Virus record (IMG/VR): IMGVR_UViG_3300018428_000103
Coordinates: 1 to 31,414 of that record
From: a virus
Length of the DNA: 31,414 bases
Strand: one strand, 5' to 3'
The stretch's first letter is position 1, and the number at the start of each line of letters is the position of its first letter. This document shows positions 1-6,053 of this stretch, piece by piece. The position numbers and the translations under genes were made by a program. The notes beneath the pieces are model-generated. The model saw nothing but the letters and a program-made list of their open reading frames with translations, ran no database searches and was not told where the DNA came from.

Positions 1-1
1 C

Positions 2-610
2 GGTCGATGTAAAGTCAAAGTATTTGGTAAGTTTGATACTATTCCGGTTGAAGCTATTCCGTGGGCTTCTCCAATGAATAGAATGACACCTGGTCATCAT
101 GTAGTACCAAGAGTAGGCGATATTGTTGGTATTAGATTTGATAATGGCGACATCTACCACCCTGAATACTTATTTCAAGTTAATCAAAATGCTGACTTAA
201 AAACAGACGTACTTCAGAATAGCGAGAGACCATATGACGTTATATCCTTAGTGTATGATGCTGAAAGAAACGTGAGAATTTATTGGTCTCCAGAAGATGG
301 CTTAGTCATGACTACCGGAGATTCTCAAACGGATCAGCCCATGATTAGATTCTCTCCAGAAGGTGAGATATTCATTAATTCTGATAAAATATACATCGCT
401 ACAGACGGAACCGACACTGCTGAACCTGCAGTCAAAGGTCAAACTTTAGCAGATTTATTAGCTGAGATTATAACTCAGTTTAACGGCCATACTCATCCAA
501 CTGGCGTAGGTCCTTCGGGTCCTCCTTTACCTCCTCAACTACCGGCCATGATTAACTTGCAAACTAAGATAAAAGCTAATGAAGGGCCGGGTTTTATCCA
601 GCAAAAATGA
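2..610 (+). CDS. 5: gp5-like baseplate hub/spike protein, OB-fold (5' partial)
   Basis: The reading frame is open from base 2, so the gene starts upstream of the window and the ATG at 74 is internal; 202 residues are visible. The first residues, GRCKVKVFGKF then EAIPWASP, followed by PRVGDIVGIRFDNGD, are the hallmark of the gp5 N-terminal OB-fold that sits on the gp27 hub in T4. After the OB-fold comes a short beta-rich stretch and a tail with a GHTHPTG motif and a Pro/Gly-rich GPSGPPLPPQ segment. HxH motifs near the C-terminus bind iron at the tip of P2/Mu/phi92-type spikes; whether this one does is inference. There is no room for the T4 lysozyme domain and no long VxGxxxxx beta-helix, so this is a reduced spike. 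It would pierce the outer membrane on tail contraction. The stop is six bases before the next ATG. Confidence 0.8.
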   Translation, partial: GRCKVKVFGKFDTIPVEAIPWASPMNRMTPGHHVVPRVGDIVGIRFDNGDIYHPEYLFQVNQNADLKTDVLQNSERPYDVISLVYDAERNVRIYWSPEDGLVMTTGDSQTDQPMIRFSPEGEIFINSDKIYIATDGTDTAEPAVKGQTLADLLAEIITQFNGHTHPTGVGPSGPPLPPQLPAMINLQTKIKANEGPGFIQQK

Positions 611-616
611 TAGGCA

Positions 617-1408
617 ATGACTTTTGACAATCTTATCGATATATACGGCAATTCACATACCGTTAGCCAATCCTATAATACTGTAGCCAGCAATATTATT
701 TCTGCATGCGAAGACCTTTTGAGTAGTAACTTAAAAGCCGGAAACAAAACTTTTACATTTTCTGGAAGTCACGATTTTGGAGATTCTATTTCCAGCCTAT
801 CGGACAAACTTAGTAATGGCGATGTTGTTGGTGTTGCAGCTGCAATTGCTTATATATTTCAAAATAGAGAAGGAACTATTGAGAAATTAACATATGACGC
901 AAATCCAAATGATTTTGAAGATATAATTATTTTGTCTGTCAGGGGAGGATACGATGGTAATAAAAATTTATATCATAGATTAACTGACTTTACGCAAGTT
1001 AATAGACCTATAACAACTAGTGGATCATCTATAGTTTTAGATTTTACTAGAATTAGAAATAGATGTCAAGAATATGTTGAAGATTTTAAGATAGATGTTC
1101 AGGGTCAAAAGATTGTAGGAGAAGAATACGAAGAGGAAATACTCTTGCATGGTAATCAGGTTATGGCAACTGAAACTTCTCCAGAAGGAATACCGTATAA
1201 CGTTGAAAAATCAGGAGATCTTCCAAGCGATGCATCTGCTAGAGAAGAGATAATGGCTAGTAGAATACAAGGTCTAGAAGAAGAAGTCGAACTCGGAACG
1301 ATAGTTAAATATAATATAGAAGAGTTCTCTAATAAGACCGTAATTAAAACATATTTTAGACTATTAGAAGATTATCAAGAAGAGTTTAATGTTCAAAGCA
1401 TATTATAA
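617..1408 (+). CDS. Unrecognised protein, spike-adjacent, probable tail/baseplate component
   Basis: This 263-residue protein was not recognised. It is acidic overall, has no signal peptide or membrane segment, and has one glycine-rich stretch (residues about 45-80, SHDFGDSISSLSDKL onward). A glutamate-rich helical segment lies near residues 210-235. Its start is six bases after the spike gene, and its stop overlaps the next start in a TAATG junction at 1406-1410, so it is probably translated together with both neighbours. The position directly behind the gp5-like spike suggests a baseplate hub or spike accessory role, but that rests on context only. No Shine-Dalgarno sequence precedes it. 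Confidence 0.6.
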   Translation: MTFDNLIDIYGNSHTVSQSYNTVASNIISACEDLLSSNLKAGNKTFTFSGSHDFGDSISSLSDKLSNGDVVGVAAAIAYIFQNREGTIEKLTYDANPNDFEDIIILSVRGGYDGNKNLYHRLTDFTQVNRPITTSGSSIVLDFTRIRNRCQEYVEDFKIDVQGQKIVGEEYEEEILLHGNQVMATETSPEGIPYNVEKSGDLPSDASAREEIMASRIQGLEEEVELGTIVKYNIEEFSNKTVIKTYFRLLEDYQEEFNVQSIL

Positions 1409-2109
1409 TGAGCTTCGAGTTATTTAAAACAAATATGACGACGTTCTTTCAAAATAAGAACGGTAGCGCAAGCGGAGTTATTCCAGCTGAAGATATGCCA
1501 GTGTCTGATATGATAGAGATTCCAGATCCACAAGATCCAGAAAAAACTATTGAAGTTTTAGATACTGATAAAGAACTAAGAAAGCTGGCTAGAAAAATAA
1601 CTGATGAATATCATTTAGCAATAGGAACTTCTATTCAACAAGTTAGGCCTATAAATCCAACTATTTATAATGAAGCTATGAATACTGCAAAAGAAGCTAT
1701 ATTTTTGGCTATTCTCGGAGTTTTAAAAATTATGCATTCTGATAAAGGACCAAAACCTTCTGTTCCTTTAATGTTGCCCATTGGCACAGCTGTAGTTGCA
1801 TACTGGACATTTGCAATGGCGCCAGGTGCTTTCTTACCTTTGCCACCTGTTTCGGTATCCCCTACGCCCGCTCCTGGTGTTATAGTCTTATTTCCCGGAA
1901 ATCCAAAGCCCATTGCCAAGGGGTTTAAAGATGCTTTTTCAAAATATGATAATGAGAGAGATTTTAATATTGCGACTTCTAAAATGTTAGATGATATAAT
2001 TAAGGGGTTTAAAGACCACTTAGCTAGCATTAGCGGGATTTATGTTGGATTATCGACATCGGTTCCTCCTCTTCCAATTATTACACCGTGGAAAGGAATC
2101 ACAGTTTAA
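1408..2109 (+). CDS. Unrecognised protein with proline-rich centre, spike-region conserved type
   Basis: This 233-residue protein starts within the TAATG overlap at 1406-1410. The N-terminal half is polar and helical, with LRKLARKITDEYH near residue 57. The middle is hydrophobic and proline-rich, with AVVAYWTFAMAPGAFLPLPP followed by a PTPAPGVIVLFPGNP stretch at roughly residues 128-170. The C-terminus carries FKDHLASISGIYVGL and ends in a PWKGI motif. This layout (YWT, a Pro-rich segment, a pre-terminal H-x-x-x-x-G-x-x-x-G region, a terminal W-x-G) recalls small conserved phage proteins encoded next to baseplate spikes, but this comparison is from memory. The hydrophobic centre is broken by prolines and is not a convincing membrane helix. 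It is probably a structural or assembly partner of the spike. Confidence 0.55.
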   Translation: MSFELFKTNMTTFFQNKNGSASGVIPAEDMPVSDMIEIPDPQDPEKTIEVLDTDKELRKLARKITDEYHLAIGTSIQQVRPINPTIYNEAMNTAKEAIFLAILGVLKIMHSDKGPKPSVPLMLPIGTAVVAYWTFAMAPGAFLPLPPVSVSPTPAPGVIVLFPGNPKPIAKGFKDAFSKYDNERDFNIATSKMLDDIIKGFKDHLASISGIYVGLSTSVPPLPIITPWKGITV

Positions 2110-2111
2110 TA

Positions 2112-2119
2112 GATATATA
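2112..2119 (+). promoter_or_regulatory. GATATATA promoter-like element before the S1 gene
   Basis: GATATATA lies in the 39-base gap after the spike cluster, preceded by AATA and ending 29 bases before the start codon at 2149. It shares its core with the 13-base element found at 3463, 25362 and 30918. An AT-rich -10-like core at this distance fits a late promoter for the S1-like gene. The assignment is inference from recurrence and position only. Confidence 0.4.
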
Positions 2120-2148
2120 ATATGTTACACCTTTAATATAAAAAATAA

Positions 2149-3447
2149 ATGTCACAAAAAAAATCAAGGCCTAGAATTAATAAAAAGGCCATCGAGGGGG
2201 TTGAAGTAAATCAACCTGAGTCAACAGCTCAACAAGAACAAACAGAAGTAAGGATCGAAAGCGAGAGAGATAAATGGACTCTTGACAGTGGTGAATTTGA
2301 TTGGGATGGGTATGCAGCTGATTGTCCAAAAACTCTTAGAACATCTAATCCTCATGTTAAAGTAGAAGGTACAGATAAGGTATTTTCTAGAGAGTCATAT
2401 GCTCAAGAGTTTTATGATATTTTGACTAACAGAGAAAAAGAATCTGAATTCATTCCTAAATTAAAAGTTGGAGTTATTTATGATGGTAAAGTTTATGGTA
2501 TTAATGAAACGCACGCGACTGTTGATGTAAACTATCGTCAACTTGTCTTTGTTAAACTTTCCAAGGAGGATCCTCAATATAGAGACGTAAGGCCAGGCGA
2601 AGAAGTATCTGTTCTTATAACTGAAGGTACTAATGACGACGAAAGAGGCAACATTATAGGAACTATATCTGGAGGTATGCGTCAACGTATCTTTATGGAT
2701 CTAAGAGAGGGCATAGATTCGGCAGACACTGCATGGACTGGTGTTGTTAAAGAAATGATTTCAGCTGGAGGATATGTCGTTAACGTACAAGGCGTAGACT
2801 GCTTTATGCCAGGTTCTCTTGCTGGTATTAATAAGTTACATGATTTTGAATCAATTGTTGGTTCAGAAATGTATGTTGTACCTGTTTCATTCTCTCCCGA
2901 AAGAGGTACGATTGTAGTGTCTCATAGAAAGTATTTGCAGGCTATGATTCCGGTTGAAATATCTAAGCTTCGAGAAAATATTACTGAAAAAGTTTCTGGA
3001 ATAGTAACCGGAACCGCTAAATATGGCGTATTCTGTGAATTTAACACATGCTTAACTGGTATGATTCACGTAAATGATTTAGATGAAGAAACCTTTAAGA
3101 AACATAAATCACAAAGTATTAAACCTGGAGAAGAAATAGAATTCTTAATTAAAGAAATAGTTTCTAATACAAAGATTACGTTAACTCAAAAAACACTTGA
3201 AGAAACCAATCCATGGATCAATATAAACGAAAGATATAAGGTTCCTAGTACGGTTGAGGCTAAAGTTAAAGCAGTTAAAGACTATGGAATCTTTGTAACT
3301 TTAGAAGAAGGTATAGTTGGTTTATTACACATAAGTGAAGTTGGCGAAGATTTAATTAAAGTGTTTAAGGGCGGTGATAATATTACCGTTCAAATAACCA
3401 GAATAGAAGCTGAAACTAGAAAAGTGTTCTTAAAGCTACCATCATAA
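2149..3447 (+). CDS. Ribosomal protein S1-like protein with four S1 domains
   Basis: This 432-residue protein has a charged leader of about 100 residues and then four S1 (OB-fold RNA-binding) domains, at about 105-178, 195-263, 279-348 and 367-430. The second domain, with GGYVVNVQGVDCFMPGSLAG, matches bacterial bS1 domain 2 (GGFTVELNGIRAFLPGSL in E. coli, from memory). Domain 1 is divergent in the manner of true bS1 domain 1, which docks on the ribosome through S2. Domains 3 and 4 carry typical KYGVFCEF / DYGIFVTL and GMIHVND / GLLHISE motifs. E. coli S1 has six domains, so this looks like a real S1 homologue shortened at the C-terminus rather than an isolated S1 fold. It probably acts in the cytoplasm by recruiting phage or host mRNA to ribosomes. 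The leader is A-rich with no Shine-Dalgarno, and a promoter-like element lies 29 bases upstream. Alternatives are an RNA-stability factor or a subunit of another RNA enzyme. Confidence 0.85.
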   Translation: MSQKKSRPRINKKAIEGVEVNQPESTAQQEQTEVRIESERDKWTLDSGEFDWDGYAADCPKTLRTSNPHVKVEGTDKVFSRESYAQEFYDILTNREKESEFIPKLKVGVIYDGKVYGINETHATVDVNYRQLVFVKLSKEDPQYRDVRPGEEVSVLITEGTNDDERGNIIGTISGGMRQRIFMDLREGIDSADTAWTGVVKEMISAGGYVVNVQGVDCFMPGSLAGINKLHDFESIVGSEMYVVPVSFSPERGTIVVSHRKYLQAMIPVEISKLRENITEKVSGIVTGTAKYGVFCEFNTCLTGMIHVNDLDEETFKKHKSQSIKPGEEIEFLIKEIVSNTKITLTQKTLEETNPWININERYKVPSTVEAKVKAVKDYGIFVTLEEGIVGLLHISEVGEDLIKVFKGGDNITVQITRIEAETRKVFLKLPS

Positions 3448-3460
3448 TATGATGTCATAT
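3447..3460 (+). repeat. Short perfect inverted repeat before the amidoligase-like gene
   Basis: ATATGA-TG-TCATAT is a perfect 6-base-arm inverted repeat that starts on the last base of the S1 gene's stop codon and ends two bases before the promoter-like element at 3463. It is too AT-rich and lacks a following T-run for an intrinsic terminator. It could be an operator half-site pair next to the promoter, or chance in AT-rich DNA. Confidence 0.3.
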
Positions 3461-3462
3461 CG

Positions 3463-3475
3463 AGATTGATATATA
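3463..3475 (+). promoter_or_regulatory. AGATTGATATATA promoter-like element, copy 1
   Basis: This is an exact copy of a 13-base element also found at 25362-25374 and 30918-30930. It ends 25 bases before the start codon of the amidoligase-like gene, an ideal place for a promoter core in a 53-base gap. In an AT-rich 31-kb sequence three exact copies of a 13-mer are very unlikely by chance. The role as a late promoter is inferred. Confidence 0.5.
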
Positions 3476-3500
3476 CCAAAAGAAAAGTATATCGGTCCCG

Positions 3501-4811
3501 ATGAACAAACTTCATAAAAATTCTAATAGAGCAGAGATACTTAACGCTTCACTGTGTGGAGTAGAGTTTGAATTTTATTCTAAATTGGGCCTAAAAGAAA
3601 CCACCAAGCAATTGGAGGATCTTTTAGGCCGCTCTATTAGTATAGAAGACAAAGCACATTCTGATTTTGAACCAACTGACAAGGAGTTTAAGATAGAACC
3701 AGATATGTCAGGTGGTAAAGGTCTAATGGAGCTTGTCACTGGGGCTATGCCTTATAGAAATGCTAGAATTCTTATGATTAAGGTTTTAGGTTGGATCAGA
3801 GAAAATGGTTATACAACTGAAAGATCTGGAATTCACTTAAATCTTTCATTTGATAAAGATTTTTTAGAGGATAAGAATATGATTTCTAGAATGAACACTC
3901 TTAAGTTTATTTTGGACTTTAATGAGAAACAAGTTTATAGCTTATTTCCCGATAGAGAAGATTCAGTTTATGCTAAAAGCATTAAGTGGGTTATGCCAAA
4001 AGTTGACGCATTCCACTATGATTCAGTCAACACTTCTATTCATAACTATGATTTCCCAAATACTAAGTACTATGGAATTAATTTTGAGAAGAAACTTAAA
4101 AACTATTTGGAATTTAGATATCTAGGAGGTAAAAATTATGAAGATAAGCAAGACTCTATTTTTTACTTATGGGAAATGTTTGTTTATCAAATGTGGAAAT
4201 CTTGTAATAATTCTAATTTTACAGAAGAGAATAAATTAGAGCTTCGTAGAATTTTACATAAGAACGAGCCAGTTGCATTATCTTTAAGGGACTTTAGAAA
4301 CGTAAATAAGAATTGGCCTAAGATAGAAATTTTAGTAGATCTTAATAGTCATGGTGAGACTATAGACATGTATTGGGATCGCATGAAACATAAAGTTATG
4401 AATCTTATAACACAAGGTGGTATGACCGAAGGCATAGTCAATTATGATTCAAATATAGGTCACGTTCAAGTTAAAGATGGTAAATTTCCAGTATGCTTTC
4501 AATTAGAGGGGTATGATTTTGTTGATTGTGAAATTAAAGGCAACATAGAAGGGTGTGACCTTTTTGGTTGTAAATTAGACGGTTCTATGCTATTGAGGTG
4601 TAACTTATACCAGTCTACTGAAGTTAAGGAATCTAAAGTGGAGTCATGTTATGTGCATGGAAGCTGTAAAGTTATTAATAGCTATGTATTTGGTAGGGAT
4701 GGTATTTTCAAAGGCAAAATGACCGGAGGCATATTTAGAGAGGGTATGATATCTGATGATGCTAGATTCGAAGACACTGAGGTTGTCGTAAGTAAAAAAA
4801 TAAAATCGTAA
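3501..4811 (+). CDS. Putative amidoligase / glutamate-cysteine-ligase-fold protein with C-terminal solenoid
   Basis: This is a 436-residue protein. The N-terminal 300 residues carry motifs of the glutamine-synthetase-fold carboxylate-amine ligases, in the expected order: GVEFEF at 20-25 (metal-binding Glu pair), EPDMSGGKG at 66-74 and MELVTG at 76-81, SGIHLNLSF at 109-117 (compare G-x-H-x-H in family members), and YLEFRYLGG at 202-210 (the E-x-R motif). Such enzymes use ATP to join a carboxyl group to an amine, making peptide-like bonds. The amidoligase_2 branch is known from phages and mobile elements. From about residue 333 the sequence changes to short beta-strand repeats rich in Cys and Gly (GYDFVDC, IEGCDLFGC, SKVESCYVHG), like a pentapeptide or right-handed beta-helix solenoid. 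Substrate and partner are unknown; the solenoid could be the binding module. The gene lies between the S1-like and neck genes and the next start follows its stop by one base. Confidence 0.6.
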   Translation: MNKLHKNSNRAEILNASLCGVEFEFYSKLGLKETTKQLEDLLGRSISIEDKAHSDFEPTDKEFKIEPDMSGGKGLMELVTGAMPYRNARILMIKVLGWIRENGYTTERSGIHLNLSFDKDFLEDKNMISRMNTLKFILDFNEKQVYSLFPDREDSVYAKSIKWVMPKVDAFHYDSVNTSIHNYDFPNTKYYGINFEKKLKNYLEFRYLGGKNYEDKQDSIFYLWEMFVYQMWKSCNNSNFTEENKLELRRILHKNEPVALSLRDFRNVNKNWPKIEILVDLNSHGETIDMYWDRMKHKVMNLITQGGMTEGIVNYDSNIGHVQVKDGKFPVCFQLEGYDFVDCEIKGNIEGCDLFGCKLDGSMLLRCNLYQSTEVKESKVESCYVHGSCKVINSYVFGRDGIFKGKMTGGIFREGMISDDARFEDTEVVVSKKIKS

Positions 4812-4812
4812 A

Positions 4813-5655
4813 ATGAGCGAAATTAGAAGTGGAAGTAATGAAAGCTTAGGAACTCCAAGAGAATTTAGTAATGAGTGTGAAAACTTATTCCTAGATGAAA
4901 TTGCAGACGACTTAACCGGAGCATGTATGATTCCTATAAACCTACCTAAAAAGGAGGTTCTTAATATAATGAAAAGAGCTAAAAAATGGTTCTATAAAAA
5001 CTATGAGTATTCTGTAAAAGAAAACTATTATCATGTGCCTAATGACGTATTTAATACGGACTATTTTAAAGCACATCGTGCGTTACACTTACCAGACGCC
5101 GGCGTTGATGGAGGAGGTATGGTTTATTCTGTATTTGGCTTATATGACCTAGCAAGCGGATGGAATCAACCCGGAGGTGGCATGGATTTACGATTTGAAA
5201 GTGGAGCCGATTTTGCATTAGAGCGTATGTTATTCAGAAATGTATACGATGGTGACGGTGCGGCTAGGGGTGCAGAAGAGTTACAATACTATGTAATTAA
5301 TCAATCATTAGTTGATTTATCTAGGCAAATTATGGAAAACCCTATTTCGTTTCATTACTCACAATTAACCGGAGAACTTAAATTTATGGGGGATACTCCT
5401 AAGGGTGATGTCGTACTCGAAGTATATGAAACTATACCTGATTGTGCATTGTATTCTGATGAGATTTTCTTTAGATATGTTTCAGCTAAAGTTAAGCAAT
5501 CTTTAGGTGCAAAATTGGGAGTATTCAAATTTTCTTTACCAGGTAATGTAGAATTTGATTATTCAGAAATAAAATCTATGGGAGATGAAGAACTTTCATC
5601 TATTATAGAAGAAATAAAGGGAGATGAAGGTGTCGATTGGATGATGCATTCATAA
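4813..5655 (+). CDS. Putative neck protein, gp13-like
   Basis: This is a 280-residue soluble protein. An N-terminal helical segment, IMKRAKKWFYKNYEYSVKE at about 51-69, is followed by a beta-rich centre. The C-terminal third reads FHYSQLTGELKFMGD, VVLEVYE, FFRYVSAKVKQSLGAKLG, FSLPGNVEFDYSEI. This matches the layout I recall for gp13 neck proteins of marine T4-like phages, where YNDRFLKRYATALIKRQWG is followed by LPGG. In T4, gp13 with gp14 closes the head-tail connector. The match is by motif order, so another connector or tail-completion protein is possible. Position between the amidoligase-like gene and gp25 differs from T4. The ATG is one base after the previous stop, preceded by an A-rich leader with no Shine-Dalgarno. 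Confidence 0.5.
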   Translation: MSEIRSGSNESLGTPREFSNECENLFLDEIADDLTGACMIPINLPKKEVLNIMKRAKKWFYKNYEYSVKENYYHVPNDVFNTDYFKAHRALHLPDAGVDGGGMVYSVFGLYDLASGWNQPGGGMDLRFESGADFALERMLFRNVYDGDGAARGAEELQYYVINQSLVDLSRQIMENPISFHYSQLTGELKFMGDTPKGDVVLEVYETIPDCALYSDEIFFRYVSAKVKQSLGAKLGVFKFSLPGNVEFDYSEIKSMGDEELSSIIEEIKGDEGVDWMMHS

Positions 5656-5680
5656 TAAAAGAAAGTTGAATAGATACTAG

Positions 5681-6037
5681 ATGGAACTCTACATCAAAAC
5701 AATAGGCGACCCTAACTACAATCCTCTTAAAGTACATAGCGATGGTGAAATTGCTCAACTTATAACACAAATAGAAACCACACTATTTACTAATAAAAGA
5801 GAGGTTTTAGGAAATACTGATTTTGGATGTAATCTAGAGGACTTAATTTATTCATTAAACTATAATAATTTTCAAATAAAATCGGTTATCGATCAACAAA
5901 TAAGCTTTTATTGTCCGCTAGCAAAAAAATATAATGTATCAACTGATGTAAGTTTTGTTAAAGGTACAGTAAGAGATATAGCATACGTAGATATAACTAT
6001 AGACTCTAAGTACTTATTACAAGTTTATATAAGTTAA
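5681..6037 (+). CDS. 25: gp25-like baseplate wedge protein
   Basis: This 118-residue protein has the size and motifs of the T4 gp25 / GPW family: the central FTNKREVLGNTDFGCNLEDL at about residues 37-56 (the xRxxxPxFGxxL signature, here GNTDFGCNL) and a C-terminal beta hairpin. In contractile tails gp25 binds gp6 and the inner sheath end in the baseplate wedge and helps trigger sheath contraction. Although often labelled lysozyme-like in databases, it is structural. The gp6-like gene follows after a 16-base gap, the usual neighbour. The upstream gap of 25 bases contains AATAGATACTAG, a weak relative of the promoter-like element seen elsewhere. Confidence 0.85.
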   Translation: MELYIKTIGDPNYNPLKVHSDGEIAQLITQIETTLFTNKREVLGNTDFGCNLEDLIYSLNYNNFQIKSVIDQQISFYCPLAKKYNVSTDVSFVKGTVRDIAYVDITIDSKYLLQVYIS

Positions 6038-6053
6038 TAAAACAACGCATAAG

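Noticed and set aside
74-610. Start of the spike gene at the ATG at 74
   Set aside because: The frame is open upstream to base 2 and encodes conserved OB-fold residues (GRCKVKVFGKF, EAIPWASP), so this ATG is internal and the gene is cut by the window edge.
639-646. GATATATA as a promoter
   Set aside because: It lies early within a coding region with no gene start downstream for over 700 bases; two or so such hits are expected by chance in this AT-rich sequence. The same caution applies to 11308-11315, although that one is 131 bases before a gene start.
1665-2030. Reverse-strand open frames, such as this one and those at 12912-13340, 17108-17416 and 29593-29826
   Set aside because: All lie antisense to well-supported genes, have no plausible leader or recognisable motif, and mirror the codon pattern of the + strand genes.
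3448-3500. Intrinsic terminator after the S1 gene
   Set aside because: The short palindrome there has an AT-rich stem and no following T-run, and a promoter-like element follows directly.
3922-4125. Short + strand frame inside the amidoligase-like gene
   Set aside because: It is out of frame within a conserved-looking protein region and shows no motif of its own.
5681-6037. gp25-like protein as a lysozyme
   Set aside because: Family names mention lysozyme, but the size, motif and place beside gp6 fit the structural wedge protein and no catalytic residues are evident.
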